Part shown: one piece after another, positions 1-11,615 of the stretch
Position numbering within the stretch: position 1 is the first letter of the stretch
Layout: each line of letters starts with the position of its first letter
Assembly: GCA_031364505.1 (NCBI GenBank)
Contig: JANLWK010000161.1
Location: 1 to 24,650 of the forward strand
DNA from: JANLWK01 sp031364505
GTDB lineage: Bacteria > Eisenbacteria > RBG-16-71-46
Direction: 5' to 3'
DNA length: 24,650 bases
Notes under the pieces: generated by a model
Databases searched by the model: none
What the model was told of the DNA's origin: nothing
What the model saw: only the letters and a program-made list of their open reading frames with translations
Position numbers and translations under genes: made by a program

Positions 1-1
1 C

Positions 2-888
<887 letters not shown>

Positions 889-892
<4 letters not shown>

Positions 893-918
893 CCGCGCCC
901 TCGAACCTTGACTAACGT
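889..918 (+). promoter_or_regulatory. Putative sigma-70-type promoter for the gcv operon
   Basis: TTGACC at 889-894 overlaps the kbl stop codon. An 18-bp spacer leads to TAACGT at 913-918. The same TTGACC box precedes three other operons in this window. A start near 925 would leave a leader of about 24 nt before gcvT, whose GAGGAG ribosome site is at 937-942. The leader is too short for a glycine riboswitch. The -10 box is imperfect, so the call is moderate. Confidence 0.5.
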
Positions 919-948
919 GCGCATTCCCCACGGTTTGAGGAGCCCCCT

Positions 949-2106
<1,158 letters not shown>

Positions 2107-2114
2107 GAGGCGCC

Positions 2115-2503
2115 GTGTCGTCGTACCCCGAAGACATCCGTTATACCGCCGAGCACGAGTGGGCGAAGCTCGAGGGCGGCATCGTGACCGTGGGCATCAC
2201 GCAGTACGCGTCCGAGCAGCTCGGCGACGTCGTGTTCGTGGAGCTGCCCGACGTGGGCCGCGCGCTCGAGCCGATGAAGGCGTTCGGCGTCGTCGAAGCC
2301 GTGAAGACCGTCAGCGACCTGTTCGCGCCGATCGCGGGCGAGGTCGTCGAGGTGAACACCGCGCTCGCCGACAATCCGGCCCTGGTGAACCAGTCGCCCT
2401 ACGGCGAGGGCTGGATGATCAAGATCCGCGCGACCGGCTCCGAACCGCTCAAGCACCTGATGACCAGCGCCGACTACGAGAAGCACCTCGAGGAGCAGCA
2501 CGC

Positions 2504-2507
<4 letters not shown>
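2115..2507 (+). CDS. gcvH: Glycine cleavage system H protein (lipoyl carrier)
   Basis: H protein, the mobile lipoyl carrier that shuttles the aminomethyl group between P, T and L proteins. The protein is 130 aa, the normal size. It starts with the usual YTAEHEW motif, followed by VGITQYASEQLGDVVFVELP, and carries the lipoylation motif GVVEAVKTVSDLFAP with the acceptor at Lys64. The C-terminal PYGEGWMIKI and final helix are present. The start is GTG at 2115, four bases after AGGAGG (2105-2110). The stop overlaps the gcvPA start in GTGA, implying coupled translation. A LipM-type octanoyltransferase at 12325 could supply its lipoyl group. L protein (dihydrolipoyl dehydrogenase) is not in this window. 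Confidence 0.98.
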
Positions 2508-3852
<1,345 letters not shown>

Positions 3853-3856
<4 letters not shown>

Positions 3857-5355
3857 TGTTCCCGCGCCGGTTGCTCAACGAGCTGGGCGGCGAGGGCCAG
3901 CGCGGCCCGGCGCTGCCGGCCTGTGACGTCCCGACGCGTCCGCTCGCTGAGCTGCTGCCGGGGGCGCGCCTGCGCGCGTCGCTCGAGTTGCCGCAGGTGT
4001 CGGAGCCCGAGGTGGTGCGCCACTTCGTCGATCTGTCGACGCTGAACCATCATCTCGACCGCGGCATGTACCCGCTTGGCTCGTGCACGATGAAGCACAA
4101 CCCGAAGATCAACGACGAGCTGGCGTCACTGCGCGGGTTCGCGTCGGCGCATCCGCTCGCCGGGGACGCGGCGAGCCAGGGCGCGCTGCGTGTTCTGTTC
4201 GAGGTGCAGCGCATCCTCGCCGAAATCACCGGCTTCGCCGCGGTCACCACGCAGCCCGCCGCCGGCGCGCACGGCGAGATGACGGGGCTGATGATGATCC
4301 GCGCCTGGCACCGCTCGCGCGGCGAGGGCGAGAAACGCCGCAAGGTCATCGTCCCGGATTCCGCCCACGGCACGAACCCGGCGAGCGTCAATCTGCTGGG
4401 CTGGGAGACGGTGACGGTTCCGTCCGGCGACGGCGCCAACGTGAACCCCGACGCCCTGTCCGCCGTGCTCGACGACCAGACGGCCGCCATGATGATGACG
4501 GTACCGAACACCGTGGGCGTGTTCGAGCGCGACATCCTCGAGCTCACCCGCCGCGCCCACGCGGCCGGCGCCCAGTGCTACATGGACGGCGCCAACCTGA
4601 ACGCGCTCGTAGGGGTCGTCAGGCCGGGCGATCTCGGATTCGACGTCATGCACATCAACACGCACAAGACGTTCTCGACGCCGCACGGCGGCGGCGGCCC
4701 CGGTGCGGGGCCCGTCGCGGTGGCGGCACACCTCGAGCCGTTCCTGCCGGTGCCGGTGATCGCGGAGCAGGGCGGCACGCTGCGCTTCGTGACGGACCGG
4801 CCGCAGTCGATCGGCCGCGTGCATTCCTACTACGGCAACTTCGGCATCCTCGCCCGCGCGCTCGCCTACATCCTGACGCACGGGGCGGAGGGCCTGACGC
4901 GGATCCAGCGCGTCGCGGTGCTCAACGCGAACTACCTCATGCGCCGCCTGGCGAAGACCTACGACCTGCCGAATCCCGAGCACTGCATGCACGAGTTCGT
5001 GCTGTCCGGCCGGGGGCTCAAGAAGCACGGCGTCAGGACCCTCGACGTGGCGAAGCGGTTGCTCGATTTCGGCGTGCACGCGCCGACCGTCTACTTCCCG
5101 CTGATCATCGAGGAAGCGATGATGATCGAGCCGACGGAAACCGAGACGCTCGATCGCCTCGATCACTTCGCCTCGGCGATGGAGCAGATCGCGCGCGAGG
5201 CGGCGGAGAATCCGAAGCGCCTGACGGACGCGCCGCACGACACGCCCGTGAGCCGGCTGGACGAAGGACGCGCGGCGCGCGAGCTGCGCCTGACCTGGTC
5301 CACCACGGCGAAGGCCTCCGCGTCTCCGGCCGTCGCCGCGGCGCAGCGCGGCTGA
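3853..5355 (+). CDS. gcvPB: Glycine dehydrogenase (decarboxylating) subunit 2
   Basis: Catalytic half of the split P protein, 500 aa. It carries the PLP-binding lysine at Lys272 in MHINTHKTFSTPHGGGGPG. Other family landmarks are MYPLGSCTMKHNPKINDELA, TTQPAAGAHGEMTGLMMIRA, VIVPDSAHGTNPASVNLLGW, the MDGANLNALVG loop, and YYGNFGILARALAYI. The C-terminal part has HEFVLSGRGLKKHGVRTLDV and the PLIIEEAMMIEPTETE motif, the latter typical of this subunit. ATG codons at 3853 and 3856 are both possible; 3853 overlaps the gcvPA stop (ATGA) and GGGAGG lies at 3840-3845. The tail after about residue 450 is low-complexity and Ala-rich. The stop overlaps the next start in TGATG. Confidence 0.97.
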
Positions 5356-5744
5356 TGGCCTCGATGGCGTCCGGTCCGTTTCCCGAGGGTTCCGCCGTGC
5401 CTCCCCCCGTGCCTCCCACGGGCGGCGGTCTCGAGCCGGAGGACCGCGCGCTGCTCGACCGCGTCGCCGCGCGGGTCGTCGAGCTGCGCATGGACGTGCC
5501 CGCGCTGCTCACGCTCGAGTCCGCCGCTCCGATGTCGATGATCGCCGGCCAGACGCTCGTGTTCTTCGAGCCGTTCGTCGCGGCCTTGCTGCGGCTGCCC
5601 GACTACCGGCGCTTCGCCCGGCTGATCGAACGCCGCGACGCGGTCGCGGCGCTCGCAGACGCGATCGAAGCGCGCGCGCGGGCGGCCGAGCGCGAGCGGC
5701 GCGAGGCGCGCGAGCGCGCGAAGGCGGAGGGACGCCGCCGATGA
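5355..5744 (+). CDS. Small conserved-type protein of unknown function between gcvPB and a MutL/GlmL gene
   Basis: A 129-aa protein whose function I cannot name. The first 27 residues are Pro/Gly-rich and look disordered. Residues 28-95 form the only folded-looking part, with a pattern ELRMDVPALLTLESAAPMSM, then QTLVFFEPFVAALL. I recall similar short proteins with a VPA-x-x-x-LES core from other bacteria, but cannot tie them to a named family. The last 30 residues are a highly charged Arg/Glu/Ala helix, probably coiled coil. It starts at the ATG overlapping the gcvPB stop (TGATG) with no clear ribosome site, so it is probably translated by coupling. The stop is 10 bp before the next gene. High GC and charged repeats make shadow frames common here, but the operonic fit supports a real gene. 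Confidence 0.75.
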   Translation: MASMASGPFPEGSAVPPPVPPTGGGLEPEDRALLDRVAARVVELRMDVPALLTLESAAPMSMIAGQTLVFFEPFVAALLRLPDYRRFARLIERRDAVAALADAIEARARAAERERREARERAKAEGRRR

Positions 5745-5754
5745 CGCGGACCTC

Positions 5755-7575
5755 ATGAGCCCCGCCCTTGACGCCTTGGGCGACCTGAAATCCATTCTCG
5801 CGACGGACTGCGGCTCGACCACGACCAAGGCGATCCTGATCGAGAAGCGCGACGGCGAGTACCGTCTCATCGTGCGCGGCGAGGCGCCGACCACGGTCGA
5901 GGCCCCGTTCGAAGACGTGACGCGCGGCGTGCTGAACGCCGTGCGCGAGGTCGAGGAGCTGGCGGGCCGGAAGATCCTCGACGGCGACCGCATCATCTCG
6001 CCGCAGCAGGGCGACACCGGCGTCGATCTCTACGTGTCGACCTCGAGCGCGGGCGGCGGGCTCCAGATGATGGTATCGGGGCTCGTGCTCCAGATGACCG
6101 GCGAGAGCGCGCAGCGCGCCGCACTCGGCGCCGGGGCGATCGTCATGGACGTCATCGCGCTCAACGACGGCCGCCGGCCGCACGAGAAGATCCGCCGGCT
6201 CCGGCAGCTCAGGCCGGACATGATCCTGCTCTCGGGCGGCACCGACGGCGGCGACGTGAAGCGCGTGGCCGAGATGGCGGAGATCCTCGCGGCGGCCGAT
6301 CCGCGCGCGCGCCTCGGGTCCGACTACCAGCTGCCGGTGATCTACGCGGGCAACAAGGACGCGGCGGCGGTGGTGCGCCAGACGCTCGAGTCGCGGACGG
6401 CCCTGAGCGTGGTGCCGAACCTGCGCCCGTCGCTCGAGCACGAGAACCTGGGACCCGCGCGCGACGCCATTCACGAGCTGTTCATGGAGCACGTGATGGC
6501 GCACGCCCCCGGCTACAAGAAGCTCATGACCTGGTCGCCGGTCCCGATCATGCCCACGCCCGGCGCGGTCGGCATCATCATCGAGAAGGTGGCGAAGCGC
6601 GACCGGCTGGCCGTCGTGGGCGTCGACATCGGCGGGGCCACGACCGACGTGTTCTCGGTGTTCCAGGGCGTGTTCAACCGCACGGTCTCGGCGAACCTGG
6701 GCATGAGCTACTCGGTGTCGAACGTGATGGCCGAGGCGGGCATCGAGAACATCCTGCGCTGGGTGCCGTTCCCGGTGGACGAGGTCGAGCTGCGCAACAC
6801 GATCAAGAACAAGATGATTCGCCCGACGACCATTCCACAATCGCTCGAGGACCTGGTCATCGAGCAGGCGATCGCGCGCGAGGCGCTGCGGCTCGCCTTC
6901 GAGCAGCACAAGGCGCTCGCGGTCGGACTGAAGGGCATCCAGACCGAGCGCACGATCTCGGACGTCATGTCGCAGACCGAGAGCGGCTCGACACTCGTCA
7001 ATCTCGCCGACCTGGGGCTGCTCGTGGGCTCGGGTGGCGTGTTGTCGCACGCGCCGAGACGCTCGCAGGCCGCGCTGATGATGATCGACGCGTTCCTGCC
7101 GGAGGGACTCACGCATCTCGCCGTCGACAGCATCTTCATGGCGCCCCAGCTCGGCGTGTTGTCGACCGTGCACGAAGAGGCCGCCGCGCAGGTGTTCGAA
7201 CGCGATTGCCTGATCCGGCTGGGCGCGGTGCTCGCGCCGGTCGGGACCGGCAAGGCCGGCCAGCCCTGCATCAGCGTCGAGCTCGAAACGCCGGGCGGCG
7301 CGCCCATCACGCGCAACGTGGCGTTCGGCGATCTCGTCGTGCTGCCGCTGCCCGAGACGGGCGAAGTCCGGCTGCAGGCCACCCCGGAACGGGGCTTCGA
7401 CCTCGGAGCGGGGAAGGGGCGTCCCTTCACGGCGCAGGTGCGTGGCGGCGTCGTGGGCCTGATCGTGGACGCGCGCGGCCGGAGGCCGTTCGTGCTGCCC
7501 GCGGACCGCGACCAGCGCATCGCCCGGCTGCGATCGTGGAACCAGGCGCTCGGCGCCTATTCGCGGGAGATCTGA
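5755..7575 (+). CDS. glmL: MutL/GlmL-family protein, ASKHA-fold ATPase
   Basis: A 606-aa protein of the MutL/GlmL family (unrelated to the mismatch-repair MutL). In clostridia GlmL lies between the two subunits of B12-dependent glutamate mutase, and it is thought to be a chaperone or reactivase. The actin-like ATP site is visible: phosphate-1 loop TDCGSTTTKAILIE (Asp18 to Lys25) and phosphate-2 loop VVGVDIGGATTDVFSVF (Asp291 region). Family segments such as YVSTSSAGGGLQMMVSGLV, LLSGGTDGGD, VIYAGNKDAA and GSGGVLSHAPR are present. No mutase subunit gene is in the window, so the partner is unknown; the name is by family only. The ATG at 5755 has no strong ribosome site, but it sits 10 bp after the preceding stop and before the conserved N-terminus. 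Confidence 0.88.
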   Translation: MSPALDALGDLKSILATDCGSTTTKAILIEKRDGEYRLIVRGEAPTTVEAPFEDVTRGVLNAVREVEELAGRKILDGDRIISPQQGDTGVDLYVSTSSAGGGLQMMVSGLVLQMTGESAQRAALGAGAIVMDVIALNDGRRPHEKIRRLRQLRPDMILLSGGTDGGDVKRVAEMAEILAAADPRARLGSDYQLPVIYAGNKDAAAVVRQTLESRTALSVVPNLRPSLEHENLGPARDAIHELFMEHVMAHAPGYKKLMTWSPVPIMPTPGAVGIIIEKVAKRDRLAVVGVDIGGATTDVFSVFQGVFNRTVSANLGMSYSVSNVMAEAGIENILRWVPFPVDEVELRNTIKNKMIRPTTIPQSLEDLVIEQAIAREALRLAFEQHKALAVGLKGIQTERTISDVMSQTESGSTLVNLADLGLLVGSGGVLSHAPRRSQAALMMIDAFLPEGLTHLAVDSIFMAPQLGVLSTVHEEAAAQVFERDCLIRLGAVLAPVGTGKAGQPCISVELETPGGAPITRNVAFGDLVVLPLPETGEVRLQATPERGFDLGAGKGRPFTAQVRGGVVGLIVDARGRRPFVLPADRDQRIARLRSWNQALGAYSREI

Positions 7576-7576
7576 C

Positions 7577-8701
7577 GTGTCGCACTCCTACACGCCCGGA
7601 CTGCGCGTCACGTCGTCGGCGTTGCTGCGCCGGGAACGCCGGCTGCCGCTCAAGGGCCGCGTCACCGTGGCGCAGGGAGACACGGTCGCGCCCGATACGA
7701 TCGTCGCGCGCACGGAGCTGCCGGGCAACGTCCAGACCATCAACCTCGCCATGCGATTGTCGCTCGACCCGTCGCAGGTCGCGACGGCGCTCACGCTGCC
7801 CATCGGCACGCCGGTCCGCAGGGGCCAGCCGATCGCCAGCGGCAAGAGCCTGTTCGGCCTCGTCCGCACGCAGGTGGAGTCTCCGGCCGACGGAGTGCTC
7901 GAAAGCGTGTCGACAGTGACGGGCCAGCTGATCCTGCGCGAGCCGCCGATCCCCGTGGAGATCGCGGCCTACGTGCGCGGCACGGTCGTCGAGGTGCTGC
8001 CCGAGGAAGGCGTGATCGTGCAGGCGCAGGGCGCCTTCGCGCAAGGCATCTTCGGCGTGGGCGGGGAGACCTTCGGCGCGATCGAAGTCGTGGCGGATTC
8101 ACCCGACCAGCCGCTGGATCCCAAGCGCATCACGGATGCGCACCGCGGCAAGGTGCTCGTGGCGGGCGCCTACGTCTCGTACGCCGCGATCATGCGGGCG
8201 CGCGATGTGGGCGCGGCGGCCCTCGTGGCGGGCGGCTTCGACGACCAGGACCTGCGCCAGCTGCTCGGCCGCGACCTGGGTGTCGCGATCACGGGCTCGG
8301 AGGACCTCGGGCTCACGATCGTGCTCACCGAGGGGTTCGGGCACATCCGCATGGCCGAGCGCACCTGGAAGCTGCTGACATCGCATCGCGGGGACGTGGC
8401 TTCCGTGAGCGGGGCGACCCAGATCCGCGCGGGCGTGATGCGTCCCGAGATCCTGATCCCGCGCACCGACGTCGTCGCCTCGGGCGAGGAGTCCGCCACC
8501 GGGCCGGGGCTCGAGGTGGGGGCGCTGCTGCGGGTGATCCGGTCGCCGTATTTCGGCCGGATCGGCCGCGCGCTCGAACTACCGCCGGAGCTGCGGCTGC
8601 TGGACTCGGAGGCCATGGTGCGCGTGCTCCTCGTCGAATTCACGGACGACCAGAGTCACGCGACCGTGCCGCGGGCGAACGTGGAATTGATCGCCGAGTA
8701 G
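7577..8701 (+). CDS. Uncharacterised protein with barrel-like repeats, paired with glmL
   Basis: A 374-aa soluble protein of unknown function. It starts at GTG 7577, one base after the glmL stop, with GGGAGA at 7564-7569. The N-terminal half has repeated short segments of the kind found in barrel-sandwich (biotinyl/lipoyl-like) domains: GRVTVAQGDTVAPDTIVART near residue 30, LPIGTPVRRGQPIASGKSLF near 75, and ESPADGVLESVSTVTGQLIL near 100. A similar segment, RGTVVEVLPEEGVIVQA, lies near 135. No MKM- or VKT-type modified lysine is evident, so it is not an obvious carrier protein. The second half (about 190-310) has a mixed alpha/beta pattern with AALVAGGFDDQDLRQLLGRD and TGSEDLGLTIVLTEGFGHIR. 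I recall comparable proteins next to MutL/GlmL genes in other bacteria, which suggests joint function, but I cannot name it. No signal peptide or membrane segment is seen. Confidence 0.82.
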   Translation: MSHSYTPGLRVTSSALLRRERRLPLKGRVTVAQGDTVAPDTIVARTELPGNVQTINLAMRLSLDPSQVATALTLPIGTPVRRGQPIASGKSLFGLVRTQVESPADGVLESVSTVTGQLILREPPIPVEIAAYVRGTVVEVLPEEGVIVQAQGAFAQGIFGVGGETFGAIEVVADSPDQPLDPKRITDAHRGKVLVAGAYVSYAAIMRARDVGAAALVAGGFDDQDLRQLLGRDLGVAITGSEDLGLTIVLTEGFGHIRMAERTWKLLTSHRGDVASVSGATQIRAGVMRPEILIPRTDVVASGEESATGPGLEVGALLRVIRSPYFGRIGRALELPPELRLLDSEAMVRVLLVEFTDDQSHATVPRANVELIAE

Positions 8702-8713
8702 GGGCGCACCCGT

Positions 8714-8733
8714 CCGGCGGGCCGCTGCGCCGG
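8714..8733 (+). other. GC hairpin after the gcv-glmL operon (weak terminator candidate)
   Basis: CCGGCG (8714-8719) and CGCCGG (8728-8733) form a 6-bp stem with an 8-nt loop, 12 bp after the stop of the previous gene and before the next promoter. There is no T-run, so it is at best a weak or Rho-assisted end point. Confidence 0.25.
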
Positions 8734-8744
8734 GCCGATCGGCG

Positions 8745-8773
8745 TTGACCGGGCCCATGCCCGTTGTTAGCTT
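8745..8773 (+). promoter_or_regulatory. Putative sigma-70-type promoter for the DUF6754 membrane operon
   Basis: TTGACC (8745-8750), a 17-bp spacer, then TAGCTT (8768-8773). It has the same design as the promoter upstream of the BMC operon (TTGACC, 17 bp, TAGGTT). The expected start near 8780 coincides with the first base of a four-copy 9-nt repeat. The leader to the TTG start at 8871 would be about 90 nt. Confidence 0.65.
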
Positions 8774-8780
8774 GGCGCAC

Positions 8781-8816
8781 GTTGCAGACTTTGCAGATGC
8801 TGCAGACGTTGCAGAC
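8781..8816 (+). repeat. Four 9-nt direct repeats in the 5' leader
   Basis: Four back-to-back 9-mers, GTTGCAGAC, TTTGCAGAT, GCTGCAGAC and GTTGCAGAC, run from 8781 to 8816. All share the core TGCAGA. They begin where transcription should start from the promoter at 8745-8773, so they may be operator sites for a helical-phase or oligomeric regulator, or an RNA-level signal. Confidence 0.85.
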
Positions 8817-8870
8817 TGGGGGGGACGCGACCGCCGCGTACCCGCCGTTCACGTCCCGTGGGGAGGCGCA

Positions 8871-10109
8871 TTGATCCCAGCGCGAGCCGGAGGGCGCATG
8901 TTCGCGACGGCGGCCCTCGTCACGGCGCTCACGCTGTGGGGATCCCCGCTCCGCGCCCAGGACGCCGTTCCGGCCGCGCCGGACTCACTCGCCGCCGGCA
9001 GCTCCAGCGAGCCCAGCTCCCATGCCGCGCCGGCCCCCGCCTCGGGGCTCGCCGTCACGGACGCGCCGAACGACGCGGGTCGCTCGCTCGCGCTGAGCTG
9101 GAAGGCGTCGCCGAACGACGCCCCGGGACGCCTCGATGTCACGAACTACCTGCTCGAGCGCTCGATCGCGCCGGCAGGACCCTGGAGCCCCGTCGACTCC
9201 GTGCTCGCGGGCACGCTGACGCTCAACGACGGCAGCGTGCGGCGCGACGTCGACTACTTCTACCGCGTGACCTCGGTCGGCCCCGGCGGACGCACGCTGG
9301 CGGGCAGCGTCACCGGGCCGGTGCGCGCCACCTCGCAGTGGATCAACAGCACGCGATACAGCGTGATGCTGCTCAGCGGGTTGTTCTTCGCGTTCGTGCT
9401 GTACTTCATCGGGAGTGCGCAGGCGGGCAAGAAGCCCTTCATTCGGCGCATCCCCGGCGTCGACGCGATCGAAGAGGCGATCGGCCGCGCGACCGAGATG
9501 GGACGGCCCGTGCTCTACGTTCCGGGTGTCACCGACATCGACGACATCCAGACCGTGGCGGGCCTCGTGATCCTCGAGAACGTCGCCAAGGTCACGGCGC
9601 GCTACCAGACCCCGATCCGCGTCCCGGTGCCGTATCCCATTCCGTTCGCGATCGCCGAGGACATGGTCAAGAGCGGCTACCTGCACGCCGGCCGCCCGGA
9701 ACAGTACGACCCCGACAGCGTGCGCTTCATCTCGCCCGAGCAATTCGCCTACGTGGCGGCCGTGACGGGCATCATGCTGCGTGACAAGCCCGCGGCCCAC
9801 ATCTTCATGGGGGCGTTCTTCGCGGAGTCGCTGCTGCTGGCCGAGACGGGGTTCTCGACGGGCGCCATCCAGGTGGCCGGCACGGCCAACGTGCACCAGC
9901 TCCCCTTCTTCGTCGTGGCGTGCGACTACACGCTGATCGGCGAGGAACTGTTCGCCGCGAGCGCCTACCTGTCCGGCGAGCCGAAGCTCGTGGGCAGCCT
10001 CAAGGGCGCCGACCTCATCAAGGTCGTGATCATCGCGATCGTCATCGTCGGATGCGTGCTCGAGACGCTCGGCCGACACGGGCTCACCACGTGGCTGTCG
10101 ACCCAGTAG
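8871..10109 (+). CDS. Membrane protein with signal peptide, FN3-like domain and DUF6754-like core
   Basis: 412 aa from the preferred TTG at 8871, which has GGGAGG at 8861-8866 and gives a normal signal peptide (Arg-rich start, hydrophobic run to about residue 28, LRAQ cut site). ATG 8898 is the alternative; starts further upstream would overlap the promoter. Residues 59-153 look like a fibronectin type III domain (LALSWKASPND, YLLERS, YFYRVTSVGPGGRT). Residues 163-182 form a membrane segment. The cytosolic-looking core (189-385) matches my memory of DUF6754: FIRRIPGVDAIEEAIGRATE, MGRPVLYVPGVTDIDDIQTV, FMGAFFAESLLLAETG, ACDYTLIGEELFAASAYLS. A final hydrophobic helix lies near 385-405. Function is unknown. 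It heads a tight operon with three more membrane-protein genes. Confidence 0.85.
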   Translation: MIPARAGGRMFATAALVTALTLWGSPLRAQDAVPAAPDSLAAGSSSEPSSHAAPAPASGLAVTDAPNDAGRSLALSWKASPNDAPGRLDVTNYLLERSIAPAGPWSPVDSVLAGTLTLNDGSVRRDVDYFYRVTSVGPGGRTLAGSVTGPVRATSQWINSTRYSVMLLSGLFFAFVLYFIGSAQAGKKPFIRRIPGVDAIEEAIGRATEMGRPVLYVPGVTDIDDIQTVAGLVILENVAKVTARYQTPIRVPVPYPIPFAIAEDMVKSGYLHAGRPEQYDPDSVRFISPEQFAYVAAVTGIMLRDKPAAHIFMGAFFAESLLLAETGFSTGAIQVAGTANVHQLPFFVVACDYTLIGEELFAASAYLSGEPKLVGSLKGADLIKVVIIAIVIVGCVLETLGRHGLTTWLSTQ

Positions 10110-10119
10110 GAGGCCGTCG

Positions 10120-10782
10120 GTGAAGCGCGAACTACCCCTGTTCCTGACGGCCGTGATCGGGATCTTCATGATCCTGTCGTTCTTCGTGCCGCACCAGTGG
10201 GTGAGCGTCCCCGCGGACTTCCTCCAGACGTGCGCCATCATCGTGGTGGCGTTCGGCTACGTGCTCGGCGGTGCGAACGTGCTCCGCGTCAACCTGGAGG
10301 CCATCTCCAAGCGCGAGCCGGACTGGGCGTTCAAGCTCGTGCTCGTCGGCTCGCTGGTCGTCACCTTCGTCGTCGGCATCTTCGACGGGATCCGCAGTCA
10401 TGGAGCGTTCCCCGGCGAGAACAGCCCGTCGAAGTGGATCTACGACAACATGTATTCGGCGATGGGTGCCACGATGTTCGCGCTGCTCGCCTTCTTCATT
10501 GCCTCGGCCGCCTTCCGCGCCTTCCGCATCCGCACCTTCGAGGCCGGCCTGCTCGCCGTCGCGGCCCTGATCGTCATGCTCGGACGCGTGCCCGTCGGCG
10601 ACGTCATGACGTCGTGGCTGCCGGAGTGGATGCGGCTCGGGAGCCTGCAGCAGTGGATCATGGATTTCCCGCAGAACGCCTCGAAGCGCGCCATCCTCAT
10701 CGGCGCGGCGCTCGGCGTCATGGCGACCGGACTTCGCGTGATCCTCGGCATCGAGCGCTCCTACCTGAGCGGGGAGGACTAG
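10120..10782 (+). CDS. Multi-pass membrane protein of unknown function (DUF6754 operon, second gene)
   Basis: A 220-aa integral membrane protein. Hydrophobic stretches suggest about six helices: residues 7-24, 34-54, 66-86, near 112-134, 140-160 and near 190-210. Short charged loops separate them, and a hydrophilic loop (FDGIRSHGAFPGENSPSKWI) follows the third. I do not recognise a named family and see no transporter or enzyme motif. GTG 10120 follows the previous stop by 10 bp, with AGGAGG immediately upstream at about 10109-10114. The next start is 3 bp after its stop. Close packing with the FN3/DUF6754-like gene and two further membrane genes suggests subunits of one envelope complex. Confidence 0.8.
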   Translation: MKRELPLFLTAVIGIFMILSFFVPHQWVSVPADFLQTCAIIVVAFGYVLGGANVLRVNLEAISKREPDWAFKLVLVGSLVVTFVVGIFDGIRSHGAFPGENSPSKWIYDNMYSAMGATMFALLAFFIASAAFRAFRIRTFEAGLLAVAALIVMLGRVPVGDVMTSWLPEWMRLGSLQQWIMDFPQNASKRAILIGAALGVMATGLRVILGIERSYLSGED

Positions 10783-10785
10783 CCC

Positions 10786-11613
10786 ATGGGCTTCGTGGAC
10801 TGGGTCTCCCGGCTCGACCGGCGCTGGATCTTCCTCACCATGGGGCTGCTCGTGCTAGGGCCGCTGCTCCATCCGCTGGCCCTGCCGATTCACGTGACGC
10901 CGCCGGTGCGCGGGTTCGTCACCGCGGTCGACGCGGTGCCCAAGGGGTCGACGGTCCTCATGTCGTGCGACTACGACCCGGCGTCGATTCCCGAGATGGT
11001 GCCGATGACGCGGACGGCGTTCCGTCACCTGATGTCGCGGGACTGCCACGTCGTCGTGACCTGCCTGTGGGCGGGCGGCGCCGGCCTCGTCGACAGCATC
11101 ATCACCGAGGTCGCGCGCGAGTTCCCCGGCAAGACCTACGGCGTGGACTGGGTGAACCTCGGGTACAAGGCCGGGAACGAGGCGGTCATGGTCGTCCTGG
11201 GCCAGGGCATCTCGAACGCGTTCCCGCGTGACTACTGGGGGCACGACGTGAAGTCGCTGCCGATGATGTCGAGCGTTCGCGATTACTCGAGCTTCCCGCT
11301 GCTCGTGAACATCTCGGCCGGCTACCCCGGCACGAAGGAATGGGTGCAGCAGGTGCAGGGCCGCTTTCACCTGAAGATGGTCGCCGGCGTCACCGCGGTC
11401 AGCGCGCCCGAATACTACCCGTACCTCCAGTCGGGCCAGCTCCAGGGGCTGCTCGGTGGCATGGCGGGTGCCGCCGAATACGAGGTCGCGAGGGGCGAGA
11501 AGGGCTCGGCGACGCGCGGCATGGACGGCCAGTCGCTGGGGCACCTGTTCGTGGCCCTGTGCATCATCATGGGCAACGTCGTCGCCCGCGTTCAGAAGAA
11601 GAAGGAGCGCTGA
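10786..11613 (+). CDS. Membrane-anchored protein of unknown function (DUF6754 operon, third gene)
   Basis: A 275-aa protein. A hydrophobic helix near residues 16-36 follows a charged start (WVSRLDRRW), and a second near 255-268 precedes a very basic tail (VARVQKKKER). Between them is a soluble alpha/beta-like domain. It has a beta strand plus acidic turn at GSTVLMSCDYDPASIPEMVP, another strand at CHVVVTCLWAGGAGLVDSII, then YGVDWVNLGYKAGNEAVMVV and FPLLVNISAGYPGTKEWVQQ. The alternating strands and helices suggest a Rossmann-like fold lying outside or inside the membrane; I cannot orient it with certainty. No catalytic motif that I recognise. It is 3 bp from the previous gene and 2 bp from the next, so it is clearly in the same operon. 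Confidence 0.8.
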   Translation: MGFVDWVSRLDRRWIFLTMGLLVLGPLLHPLALPIHVTPPVRGFVTAVDAVPKGSTVLMSCDYDPASIPEMVPMTRTAFRHLMSRDCHVVVTCLWAGGAGLVDSIITEVAREFPGKTYGVDWVNLGYKAGNEAVMVVLGQGISNAFPRDYWGHDVKSLPMMSSVRDYSSFPLLVNISAGYPGTKEWVQQVQGRFHLKMVAGVTAVSAPEYYPYLQSGQLQGLLGGMAGAAEYEVARGEKGSATRGMDGQSLGHLFVALCIIMGNVVARVQKKKER

Positions 11614-11615
11614 TC

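Noticed and set aside
908..936. Alternative gcv promoter using TTGACT (908-913)
   Set aside because: The hexamer 17 bp downstream (CGGTTT) is a poor -10 box; the pair TTGACC 889 / TAACGT 913 is better.
5509..7173. Long minus-strand open frame opposite glmL (and similar long antisense frames opposite gcvPA, gcvPB, the transporter and exoribonuclease genes)
   Set aside because: Rich in Arg/His/Ala with no family motif, and mirror images of well-supported + strand genes; typical of very GC-rich DNA.
8781..8816. CRISPR-like array
   Set aside because: The units are 9 nt with no spacers; nothing else in the window has repeat-spacer structure and no cas genes are present.
8745..8870. Earlier TTG start for the DUF6754-like gene at 8745
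   Set aside because: This TTG is the first part of the -35 box, and the extra 42 residues would be encoded by the promoter and the 9-nt repeats. TTG 8871 has a ribosome site and gives a proper signal peptide.
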